The notes beneath the pieces were generated by a model. That model made no database searches, was not told the origin of the DNA, and saw only the letters and a list, made by a program, of their open reading frames with translations. 5,122 bases of DNA, taken from positions 1-5,122 of the forward strand of contig JAKEHA010000124.1 of the NCBI GenBank assembly GCA_022615275.1, written 5' to 3'. The translations under genes and the position numbers were made by a program. This document shows, one piece after another, positions 1 to 5,122 of the stretch. The DNA comes from Candidatus Latescibacterota bacterium. Lineage in GTDB: Bacteria > Krumholzibacteriota > Krumholzibacteriia > WVZY01 > JAKEHA01. How positions within the stretch are numbered: the first letter of the stretch is position 1; each line of letters starts with the position of its first letter.

Positions 1-399
1 ACGCCGCTCGACGACGTCCTTGGCTTTGCGCTCCATCTCCGTGTCGAGTGGAATCGCGGTCACGACGCGCACTTCGACGATGCCCTTGTAGTCCTCGTAG
101 AGCGACACGAACGCGCGCGCGATGTCGTCGTAGGCGGCTACGCGCTTCTTGTCGATCAAGAGCAGCAAGAACTTGACGAAGAGCCCCGAGGCCCGTTCGC
201 CCAGTGCCTTCACGATCAGGTTGCGCTTCTCGTCGCCGGTCACGCGCCCCGAGAGCAGGAAGCGGCGAAAACCTTCTTCGCTCGCGAGCAGCTTGCCGAA
301 GCTGGCCACGTCGCCGTACGCCTGGTCGAGGACGTCCTCGGCCAGGGCCGCGTTGAAGAGCGCGATCGCGTAGCGTTTTCCGACCCCGGCGGTGGCCAT
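1..399 (-). CDS. atpH: F-type ATP synthase delta subunit (OSCP-like), 3' end missing
   Basis: The reading frame is open from an ATG at 399 to the window edge, giving 133 residues of a protein that is usually about 180 long, so roughly 45 C-terminal residues are missing. The start reads MATAGVGKRYAIALFNAA, the usual delta/OSCP opening helix (RYAxALF). Further in, KRVAAYDDIARAFVSLYED followed by a Gly-Ile-Val-Glu-Val strand and a TAIPLD segment matches the end of the N-terminal helical domain and the start of the C-terminal domain. In the family, delta sits on top of F1, binds the N-termini of the alpha subunits and joins them to subunit b. The gene starts 6 bases after the atpF stop and has no strong Shine-Dalgarno (GGTAGAGCACC before ATG), which suggests translation coupled to atpF. 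The identification is firm; the C-terminus cannot be judged. Confidence 0.95.
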   Translation of the reverse strand, partial: MATAGVGKRYAIALFNAALAEDVLDQAYGDVASFGKLLASEEGFRRFLLSGRVTGDEKRNLIVKALGERASGLFVKFLLLLIDKKRVAAYDDIARAFVSLYEDYKGIVEVRVVTAIPLDTEMERKAKDVVERR

Positions 400-405
400 G
401 GTGCT

Positions 406-900
406 CTACCGGCCCGCCGGCCGCGTCGCGACTTCGTCGAGGAACTCGTTGATCAAACGGCGGTGCTGGGCGTCGTCCAGACGCAGGCGAATGAGCTTGT
501 CGGTGGCCGCGATCACCGCGTTGACCATCTGGTCGCGGAAGGCCGCGTTGGCCTTGTCCATCTCCATCGCGATGTCCTGGTTGGCCTTGACGCGCAAGTC
601 GACCGACTCACGCCGGGCCTCCTCGCGAATCTGGCTCGCGATCTCGCTGGCCTCGTGCGCGGCGTCCTGGATGCGCGTGCGGCGCGTGGTCTCGATGCCC
701 GCCAGCTCCTCTTCGAAGCGGCGTCGCAGCGCACCCGCGTCCGCCTTGGACTTCTCGATGTTCGCGAACTCGTTCGCGATGGTCTCGCGGCGCTTCTCGG
801 TGAACGCTAGGAGCTTGCCCCACGCGTACTTGCGCAAGAGCCACAGGACGATGAGAAAGCCCACGACCTGCGTGAGTAATGCTTTCCATTGAAGTTCCAT
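406..900 (-). CDS. atpF: F-type ATP synthase subunit b
   Basis: This is a 164-residue protein with the standard subunit b build. A single membrane helix lies near residues 6-23 (LLTQVVGFLIVLWLL), followed by a long charged, Ala-rich helix up to about residue 140 that begins with the family-typical EKRRETIANEF stretch. The C-terminus is a short amphipathic segment of the kind that binds delta. Two b subunits form the peripheral stalk that stops the F1 head from turning with the rotor. I see one b gene and no b' paralogue, so a homodimer is likely. I chose the ATG at 900 over the in-frame GTG at 903 because AGGAG (907-911) is 6 bases from the ATG but only 3 from the GTG. The gene lies 94 bases after atpE and 6 bases before atpH. 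Length is normal and nothing is missing. Confidence 0.97.
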   Translation of the reverse strand: MELQWKALLTQVVGFLIVLWLLRKYAWGKLLAFTEKRRETIANEFANIEKSKADAGALRRRFEEELAGIETTRRTRIQDAAHEASEIASQIREEARRESVDLRVKANQDIAMEMDKANAAFRDQMVNAVIAATDKLIRLRLDDAQHRRLINEFLDEVATRPAGR

Positions 901-906
901 CACACT

Positions 907-911
907 CTCCT
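907..911 (-). promoter_or_regulatory. Shine-Dalgarno of atpF
   Basis: AGGAG in mRNA sense, 6 bases before the ATG at 900 and only 3 before an in-frame GTG at 903. The spacing decides the start in favour of the ATG. Confidence 0.75.
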
Positions 912-929
912 ACATCGATCCGAACGCTG

Positions 930-963
930 CGCGGCGGGGGCCCCATCGGCGACACCCGCCGCG
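930..963 (-). other. G/C-rich hairpin in the atpE-atpF gap
   Basis: Bases 930-938 (cgcggcggg) and 955-963 (cccgccgcg) form a perfect 9-bp inverted repeat around a 16-base loop. The structure begins 31 bases after the atpE stop codon and ends about 20 bases before the atpF Shine-Dalgarno. No run of U follows it, so it is not a classical intrinsic terminator. Its place after the c-subunit gene would suit an RNA element that protects the atpE 3' end or slows readthrough, raising c over b and delta. That role is inference; only the inverted repeat is seen. In GC-rich DNA some stems of this kind arise by chance. Confidence 0.5.
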
Positions 964-994
964 GGACGCTCACCGGCGCGCAATTGCATGACGG

Positions 995-1228
995 CTACTG
1001 GATCTTGCCCATCAACAAGAACACGGTCACGAACGCGTAGATCGTCAGAGCCTCGATCAGGCCGGCGCCGATGATCATCGCCGTCTGAATCTTGCCCGAC
1101 GCCTCCGGTTGCCGGCCGATGGCTTCCATGGCCTTGCCGATGGCACCCTGGAAACCGATACCCGAGCCGATGGCCGCGAGGCCGAGTCCGATGGGAAGCG
1201 CCAAACTGAGAGCGGATGAAGTATCCAT
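995..1228 (-). CDS. atpE: F-type ATP synthase subunit c (rotor ring proteolipid)
   Basis: This 77-residue protein is two membrane helices joined by the polar loop GRQPEASGK (residues 38-46), the defining c-subunit hairpin. The ion-carrying carboxylate is Glu59 in GLIEALTIYAF, 20 residues after Arg39 of the loop as in other c subunits. The sodium-type signature looks incomplete: the residue after Glu59 is Ala, not Ser, and the glutamine of helix 1 is displaced by one position (Phe26-Gln27), so proton coupling is the better inference. Tyr64, five residues after the Glu, is kept. Helix 1 has Gly21, Gly23 and Gly25 with Ala19 and Gln27 at the ends of the usual GxGxGxGxG packing motif. The start is taken as the ATG at 1228 rather than 1234, because AGGAGG lies 7 bases before the former and 1 base before the latter. 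Many copies form the rotor ring against subunit a. Confidence 0.98.
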   Translation of the reverse strand: MDTSSALSLALPIGLGLAAIGSGIGFQGAIGKAMEAIGRQPEASGKIQTAMIIGAGLIEALTIYAFVTVFLLMGKIQ

Positions 1229-1235
1229 TGTCATT

Positions 1236-1241
1236 CCTCCT
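1236..1241 (-). promoter_or_regulatory. Strong Shine-Dalgarno of atpE
   Basis: AGGAGG in mRNA sense, within AGAGGAGGA. It is 7 bases from the ATG at 1228 and 1 base from the in-frame ATG at 1234, so it selects the downstream ATG. It is the best ribosome site in the window, as expected for a subunit needed in about ten or more copies per enzyme. Confidence 0.85.
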
Positions 1242-1269
1242 CTGGGTTTCGAAACAACCGCGCTACCAA

Positions 1270-2166
1270 CTAATGGTGCTCCTCGCCGTGCTCCTCATGC
1301 GGAAGCCACAGCAGGATATAGATCGTGCTCAACAGAGTGAACACGAGGGCCTGGATGAAACTGGTCATGAACGCGAGCAAGATGAACGGGACCTGGAACG
1401 GAATCCCGACCGGCGAATCGACGAATCCGAGCGTGGTCACACCGAGAACGCAGAACGCGAACAACAGTACGTCCTCGCCGGTAACATTACCGAAGAGTCG
1501 CAGCGACAGCGACACCGGCCGCGCGATCTCGCCGATCACGTGGATCGGAAGCATGAGCGGGACGAAGGCCCACTCCACCGGCGACTTGGGATTGCCCGCG
1601 AGGTGCTTGATGTAGCCCACCGGGCCGTTGCGCGTGAGCCCGATGAAATGCACGTAGACGAAGACGCACAGCGCGAGCGCGACGGTCGTATTGGGGCTCG
1701 CCGTGGGCGACTTGCCCAGCGGAAAGACGCCCGCCAGGTTCATGGACAGAATGTAGATGAAGAGCGTGCCCAGAAACGGCACGTAGCGCCGGCCTTCGGG
1801 GCCCAGGACCCCGACGATGAAGTTGGAGAGTCCTTCGACCACCATTTCGACGATGTTCTGAAGTCGGCCCGGCACCATCTGCGGGTTGCGCGCCGCCAGG
1901 CGCGCCACCACGATGATCAAGGTCGCGATAGCGAACGCGTAGATCATGCCCTCCCACTGGTGCAGGAACTCCTTGAGCGGCGAGTCCTGCATGAACTTCG
2001 TAACGAGCGTGATGAGATTGGGCAGTTCGTGGACGGCGTGATCGCCGGCCGCATGGCCGGCGGCGGCGTGCAGACTGTCGGCGTGCGTGCTGTCGATGTG
2101 CACGGGGTTTGCGAAGCGCAGCGAGCCCAGCCCGTCGAACATGTGAGTGAGATTAGGAGAGAACAC
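1270..2166 (-). CDS. atpB: F-type ATP synthase subunit a (ion channel of F0)
   Basis: This 298-residue multi-spanning membrane protein carries the hallmarks of subunit a. Arg223 in LSLRLFGN is the essential arginine (E. coli Arg210). Glu231 in the following TGEDV matches E. coli Glu219, and Gln272 in SFIQALVF matches E. coli Gln252; the position of E. coli His245 is Ala here. Hydrophobic helices lie near residues 74-92, 130-150, 160-178, 200-225, 233-250 and 257-287. Subunit a forms the two half-channels that carry ions to and from the c ring. The GTG at 2166 is chosen as start because AAGGA lies 7 bases ahead of it, whereas the ATG at Met9 has no ribosome site; it overlaps the atpI-like gene by 14 bases. 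Unusual features are a histidine every fifth residue from 23 to 43 in the N-terminal tail, and a His/Glu-rich C-terminus (HEEHGEEHH). Confidence 0.97.
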   Translation of the reverse strand: MFSPNLTHMFDGLGSLRFANPVHIDSTHADSLHAAAGHAAGDHAVHELPNLITLVTKFMQDSPLKEFLHQWEGMIYAFAIATLIIVVARLAARNPQMVPGRLQNIVEMVVEGLSNFIVGVLGPEGRRYVPFLGTLFIYILSMNLAGVFPLGKSPTASPNTTVALALCVFVYVHFIGLTRNGPVGYIKHLAGNPKSPVEWAFVPLMLPIHVIGEIARPVSLSLRLFGNVTGEDVLLFAFCVLGVTTLGFVDSPVGIPFQVPFILLAFMTSFIQALVFTLLSTIYILLWLPHEEHGEEHH

Positions 2167-2599
2167 GTGTGTTTCCTTGTCTCGACGCGCCGTTCGAATC
2201 GTCGAGGCGGAGGTAAGTGCGCCCGGCCGCCTTCAGCACGGCGACCAACAGCGGCCACGCGAATCCGGCCAGGAGCCACATCGCCGGGAGCCCCGCCGCC
2301 AGCAACCCCAAGCCGATCGCGTACAACACCGGGAACTTGATCGCGAGGGCCTTCGCGATGGCGCTGCGATCGCGCGGCTCCAGCGTCAAGACCTTGCGCG
2401 TGACCGATGCGATCGCCGCCGTGTTGAACAGCGACCACGCACCGCCCGCGATCCAGGCACCCGCGGCACCCGGTCCGAACGACGTCGCCAGCGGTGCCGT
2501 CAGCACCAGACCGAACACGATCGACGACGTGCGAACGCGGCGTAGAAAGTCGCCGTCGATCGCAGACCACACCGCACCGCTAGGGCGCACTTCGATCAC
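2153..2599 (-). CDS. atpI: ATP synthase protein I-like membrane protein (AtpI/UncI)
   Basis: A 148-residue hydrophobic protein with about four membrane segments, near residues 26-42, 44-65, 88-105 and 105-122, and a polar tail after LKAAGR. Size, topology, the closing membrane helix (WPLLVAVLKAAGR) and position directly before atpB fit the ATP synthase I family. AtpI is not part of the finished enzyme; in studied bacteria it helps assemble the c ring and, with AtpZ, has been linked to magnesium or calcium supply. The family is poorly conserved, so the call leans on context as well as sequence. The start is a GTG at 2599 with GGAG (2606-2609) 6 bases before it. The gene overlaps the atpZ-like gene by 20 bases and atpB by 14, so translation of the three is probably coupled. 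Confidence 0.8.
   Translation of the reverse strand: MIEVRPSGAVWSAIDGDFLRRVRTSSIVFGLVLTAPLATSFGPGAAGAWIAGGAWSLFNTAAIASVTRKVLTLEPRDRSAIAKALAIKFPVLYAIGLGLLAAGLPAMWLLAGFAWPLLVAVLKAAGRTYLRLDDSNGASRQGNTRVLS
2174..2178 (-). promoter_or_regulatory. Shine-Dalgarno of atpB
   Basis: AAGGA in mRNA sense, 7 bases before the GTG at 2166 and inside the end of the atpI-like gene. It supports the GTG start over the ATG eight codons later. Confidence 0.6.
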
Positions 2600-2879
2600 G
2601 CTTGTCTCCGTCGCCGTCCCGGGCGTTCGCCCGCTTCAGGACGATCGCGACCTCGCGAACGCCCGCGGCAAAACCCAGGATCAAGAAAACGATGGTGAAT
2701 GCGGGTTGAGTGTCGAGCTTTCGGTCGATGAACCGGCCGATCAGGAGACCGGCGATCGGGGGAACGACCATCAGGAAGGGGATCGTACTCAGCATCCCCG
2801 CCTGGCGGGCCCACGAATACCGGTCCTTGTCCGATTTCACGACGGCACTTCGTCGCGCCGGTCGAGTCGAGGGGCCCAT
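2580..2879 (-). CDS. atpZ: AtpZ-like small membrane protein (ATPase gene 1 family)
   Basis: A 99-residue protein with two membrane helices (about 30-51 and 60-81). They are joined by GRFIDRKLDTQPAFT, the G-x-x-x-D-x-x-x-x-T-x-P pattern typical of AtpZ proteins, and the second helix ends in LKR. A basic N-terminus (RPARRSAVVKSDKDR) precedes the first helix and an Asp/Arg-rich tail follows the second. AtpZ genes lead ATP synthase operons in many bacteria; with AtpI the product is thought to help c-ring assembly or cation supply, and it is not a structural subunit. The start is uncertain. The ATG at 2879 is the longest option and the first after an in-frame stop, but its GAGGGA touches the start codon. 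A GTG at 2840 would give an 86-residue form with only a weak GAAG upstream. It appears to be the first gene of the atp operon. Confidence 0.82.
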   Translation of the reverse strand: MGPSTRPARRSAVVKSDKDRYSWARQAGMLSTIPFLMVVPPIAGLLIGRFIDRKLDTQPAFTIVFLILGFAAGVREVAIVLKRANARDGDGDKRDRSAP

Positions 2880-2922
2880 TCCCTCGAGAACGCTCGACTG
2901 TACCGTGCGTCGATCCCTCGAG
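2880..2922 (-). repeat. Repeated CTCGAGGGA motif in the atpZ leader
   Basis: In mRNA sense CTCGAGGGA occurs at 2922-2914 and again at 2888-2880, the second copy directly touching the atpZ ATG. Between them TCGAG (2897-2893) can pair with CTCGA at 2888-2884 (loop CGTT) or with CTCGA at 2922-2918, giving two mutually exclusive small hairpins near the start codon. The copies and pairings are visible; any regulatory role is inference, and the stems are only 5 bp. Confidence 0.3.
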
Positions 2923-2935
2923 CAACCGCCAACAG

Positions 2936-2962
2936 ACTATGTGAAACGTTTATCAAAATCAA
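2936..2962 (-). promoter_or_regulatory. Weak candidate promoter of the atp operon
   Basis: In minus-strand sense TTGATT (2962-2957) could serve as a -35 box and CATAGT (2941-2936) as a -10 box, with a 15-base spacer. TAGTCT (2939-2934) gives a better 17-base spacer but a poorer -10. It lies in the AT-richest stretch of the window, about 57 bases before the atpZ start, which is where an operon promoter would be expected. Neither box set is a good match, and the sigma factor preference of this organism is unknown. Confidence 0.3.
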
Positions 2963-2968
2963 CCGGAA

Positions 2969-2980
2969 ACTGGATCCAGT
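2969..2980 (-). promoter_or_regulatory. 12-base perfect palindrome upstream of the atp operon
   Basis: ACTGGATCCAGT is a perfect palindrome in the gap between the peptidase and atpZ, just upstream of the candidate -35 box. It could be a binding site for a dimeric regulator, or chance. As an RNA hairpin it could form only about 4 bp and has no U-tract, so it is not a terminator. Confidence 0.25.
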
Positions 2981-3017
2981 AATTGTCCGTGCCCGTAACT
3001 CACGTTGTTACAATCAA

Positions 3018-5122
3018 CTAGTCGCTTCCAGAGGCCTCCGAAGCGGGTGCGGCCGCCTTCTTTTTCGCGGCTTCCAGCTCGCGCTCCAAGGACTCCAGCC
3101 GGCGCCTGAGCTCCTGGATCTCCGCCGCGTTGTTGCGGGCGGTCGCCTTGGCCGGCTCGACGCCGACCTTCTCGGCGGCCTTGGCGGCGCGCTCGCGCAC
3201 CTCCGCCAGCCGGTCATTGGCCGCCACGCGCCGGAGCGGCTCCGCCGACGAAGGCTCGGCGATGGCCTCGAGCGCGTCGATGGCCGCCTGGCGCGTGCGC
3301 AGGTGCCAGTCCTCCAGCGAAGGATACAGGAACTCCGCCGCGCGGCGCCGGTCGGACTCCTTGTCGAGTTGCTTCGCGAGGCGCCCGTACGCGCCGATCG
3401 CGGTGTGGCGATACCAGCGCGGGTTGCCGCTCCCCAGGTACGGCTTGATGCGATCGAGCGCCGCGGTATCGTTGAGGTCCGCGAGTCCATTGAGAGCGGC
3501 GTTGCGCACGATGTCTTGGTCGGATGCCTGCTTGAGGGCATCGGTGCACACACGCGCCGCGCGCTCGCCGCGCATCTTCGCCAACGATGTCACACCCGCC
3601 GCGCGCACGCCGTAAGCGCGGTCGCCGGTGACGAGCTTCTCGAGCTGCTCGGCCGCCTTCGCGTTGCGATAGAAGCCGCCCAGCGCCTCCGCGCACGCCA
3701 GTCGCACGCGCGCCTCCGCGACCGCGGCGCCTTCGATGAGCGCCCCGAGGGCCGCGTCGGTGCCGATCTTCCCGAGCGACAGGGCGGCTTCGCGGCGCAG
3801 TCCCCAGAACGAATCGCCCATCACCACGGCGCGCAGCGCCGGCACCGCGCGCGCGTCGGAGCCCTTGGCCGCGAGCGCTTGGGCCGCGTCGACGCGGGTC
3901 ATGAAGTCGCCGGTTTCGAGCTCGTGGATCAGCTCGCCGGTGAGCTTGGGAAAGTCGACCGTCTTCAAGATCCAATCGCCCTTGTCGAAAACCACCGACA
4001 CCGGTTCGTCGGGAAGGGGGAAGTAATAGCTCGCGGAGGCTTCTTCGATCATGACGCGATGGGTCGCGGTTCCGCCCTTCCACGATATTTCGACGTCGAG
4101 GGGAACGCGAAACACGGGCACGATGCCGCCCGTCTTTTGCGTCTGCTCGACCTTGAGCGTCAGCACGCGCGTGTCGCGGTCCCAGTGTTTCGTCACCTTG
4201 AACTTGGGGTGTCCGGCCAGGAACGCCCACTGTTCGAAGAACCAGTCCAGGTTCTCGCCCGTCACCTCGCGCACCGCGCGCATGAGGTCCTGCGTCTCGA
4301 CCACGTCGTGCATGTTCTCTTCGCCGTAGTGCCGGATGGTCTCGCGATAGAGGTCGTCGCCCAAGTGAGCGCGCAGCATGTGCAGCAAGCTGGCTCCCTT
4401 GACGTACACGAGCGCGTTGTTGCGCGCGTCGGTTCGATTGAAGAAGTCGACCACCATCGGGCGCGGCTCGGCGTCGTCGGCCTTGATCACGTCGTTGTGG
4501 GCCTGGCGCATCTGGTAGCGGAATGCATCGTCGCCGTCGTGGTGTTCTTTGTAGAGATAGGCGTAATAGGTCGCGAAGCCTTCGTTGAGCCACATCTGGC
4601 TCCACTCGCGGCACGTCACCATGTCGCCCCACCATTGGTGCGCGAGTTCGTGAGCCACCAGGTTCTGCTCGGTGCGCGTCAGTTCTGCGCGCTCGTCGTA
4701 GAGCGTGCGCATGTTCATGACGGTCGCCGTTGAGTTCTCCATGCCGCCGTAGATGAAGTCCTGCACCACCACCTGCGCGTACTTCGAGAACGGATACGGG
4801 ATGCCGATCTCCTTCTCGAAGTAGGCCATCATGTCGGGGGTCAGTCCGTAACCGCGCAGGATGGTGGCGTCGTCGGTGGCGGGCGGGACGTAGTAGGGAA
4901 TCGGGATGTCGCCCGACTTCTGCTCCAGGATCTTGTACTCGGCCACCGCGAGCATGATGAGGTAGCTGACCTGCGGCTCTTCCAGCTTCCAGTGGAACTC
5001 GGTCTTGCCGCCCACCTCGCGCGTACCCATCAAGGTTCCGTTGGAAAGGGCGGTGTAACCTTTGGCGACCCGGAAGCGTCCTTCGAAGGTGGCCTTGTCG
5101 TTGGGATAGTCGTTGCAGGGAA
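3018..5122 (-). CDS. M1-family zinc aminopeptidase with C-terminal HEAT repeats, 5' end missing
   Basis: The frame is open from the window edge to the TAG at 3018, showing 700 residues; the initiator and perhaps 150 residues lie outside, so any signal peptide is unseen. The visible part opens with PCNDYPNDKATFE, a standard M1 segment. The exopeptidase motif GGMEN is at 4748-4734. The zinc motif HELAH with a Glu 18 residues later (NEGFATY) spans 4652-4581, and the catalytic Tyr of YVKGA is at 4406-4404, so the enzyme should be active as a zinc aminopeptidase. A beta-sandwich-like region follows (about 4210-3950). From about 3944 to 3156 there are roughly eight HEAT-like helical repeats where many M1 enzymes have the ERAP1-type domain. 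The C-terminus is a coiled coil with Ile/Leu at 3-4 spacing (about 3134-3054), then an Ala/Lys and Ser/Asp tail. The start at 5033 that a simple scan suggests is internal. Substrate is unknown. It is followed by the atp operon after 138 bases and has no obvious terminator. Confidence 0.93.
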   Translation of the reverse strand, partial: PCNDYPNDKATFEGRFRVAKGYTALSNGTLMGTREVGGKTEFHWKLEEPQVSYLIMLAVAEYKILEQKSGDIPIPYYVPPATDDATILRGYGLTPDMMAYFEKEIGIPYPFSKYAQVVVQDFIYGGMENSTATVMNMRTLYDERAELTRTEQNLVAHELAHQWWGDMVTCREWSQMWLNEGFATYYAYLYKEHHDGDDAFRYQMRQAHNDVIKADDAEPRPMVVDFFNRTDARNNALVYVKGASLLHMLRAHLGDDLYRETIRHYGEENMHDVVETQDLMRAVREVTGENLDWFFEQWAFLAGHPKFKVTKHWDRDTRVLTLKVEQTQKTGGIVPVFRVPLDVEISWKGGTATHRVMIEEASASYYFPLPDEPVSVVFDKGDWILKTVDFPKLTGELIHELETGDFMTRVDAAQALAAKGSDARAVPALRAVVMGDSFWGLRREAALSLGKIGTDAALGALIEGAAVAEARVRLACAEALGGFYRNAKAAEQLEKLVTGDRAYGVRAAGVTSLAKMRGERAARVCTDALKQASDQDIVRNAALNGLADLNDTAALDRIKPYLGSGNPRWYRHTAIGAYGRLAKQLDKESDRRRAAEFLYPSLEDWHLRTRQAAIDALEAIAEPSSAEPLRRVAANDRLAEVRERAAKAAEKVGVEPAKATARNNAAEIQELRRRLESLERELEAAKKKAAAPASEASGSD

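Noticed and set aside
995..1234. Sodium-coupled c ring.
   Set aside because: Tyr64 fits, but the Ser after the ion-binding Glu is Ala and the helix-1 Gln is off by one position, so the sodium signature is incomplete; proton coupling is more likely.
1246..1255. Palindrome gtttcgaaac between atpB and atpE.
   Set aside because: Ten bases of perfect symmetry just ahead of the atpE ribosome site, but it is short, inside an operon, and has no loop or U-tract; chance is the simplest account.
1216..2340. A 374-codon plus-strand open frame opposite atpB and the end of the atpI-like gene.
   Set aside because: It is antisense to the well-supported subunit a gene, and the product is low-complexity and rich in Arg, Glu, Asp and His. 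No coding signal is visible beyond frame openness.
2995..3011. Hairpin GTAAC-7-GTTAC just after the peptidase stop, considered as a terminator.
   Set aside because: The stem is only 5 bp, is not GC-rich, and is followed in mRNA sense by GGGCACGG rather than a run of U.
3214..4635. A 473-codon minus-strand frame inside the peptidase gene.
   Set aside because: It is an out-of-frame shadow of the peptidase, with Arg-rich sequence and no domain; the true frame carries HExxH-x18-E and GGMEN.
2217..4733. An 838-codon open frame on the plus strand, opposite the peptidase and the start of the atp operon.
   Set aside because: It runs antisense to genes with clear family motifs and complete active sites, crosses several gene boundaries, and its translation is Arg/Ala/His-rich with no recognisable domain. 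This is the usual product of codon bias in GC-rich DNA.
4980..5033. TTG/ATG codons near 5033-5028 as the true start of the peptidase.
   Set aside because: The frame continues open upstream to the window edge and encodes the conserved M1 segment PCNDYPNDKATFE, so the real start is outside the window.

Overview
This window reads as one stretch of ordinary chromosome from a GC-rich bacterium. All seven genes I support lie on the minus strand, so transcription runs from high to low coordinates. In that order they are an M1-family zinc metallopeptidase (its 5' end lies beyond the window), a 138-base AT-richer gap, and then the membrane-sector (F0) part of an F-type ATP synthase operon: atpZ-like, atpI-like, atpB (a), atpE (c), atpF (b) and atpH (delta, cut by the other window edge). 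I see no tRNA, rRNA, CRISPR array, insertion sequence or other mobile element, and no sign of horizontal transfer.

The metallopeptidase (5122 to 3018) carries the complete M1 active site: GGMEN, HExxH-x18-E and the tyrosine of YVKGA. In place of the usual helical C-terminal domain it has about eight HEAT-like repeats and ends in a short leucine-heptad coiled coil. The gap from 3017 to 2880 probably holds the ATP synthase promoter. It contains a weak -35/-10 candidate, a 12-base perfect palindrome and a repeated 9-base motif, but no convincing terminator.

The F0 genes are tightly packed. atpZ overlaps atpI by 20 bases, atpI overlaps atpB by 14, and atpF and atpH are 6 bases apart. The two looser junctions flank atpE: about 40 bases before it, containing a very strong Shine-Dalgarno, and 94 bases after it, containing a 9-bp G/C hairpin. 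This fits the need to make many more c subunits than a, b or delta. AtpZ and AtpI are small membrane proteins linked to c-ring assembly and divalent-cation handling. Subunits a and c form the ion path and rotor. Subunits b and delta form the peripheral stalk that holds the F1 head. atpA, G, D and C are not visible and may follow atpH.

The organism cannot be named from this window. High GC, one b gene with no b', separate atpZ and atpI genes, and an M1 peptidase with HEAT repeats would fit a Gram-negative lineage such as Acidobacteriota, Gemmatimonadota or an Eisenbacteria-like group, but that is a guess. I found no undescribed system. The points most worth a second look are the evenly spaced histidines at the N-terminus of subunit a, the hairpin after atpE, and the domain build of the peptidase.
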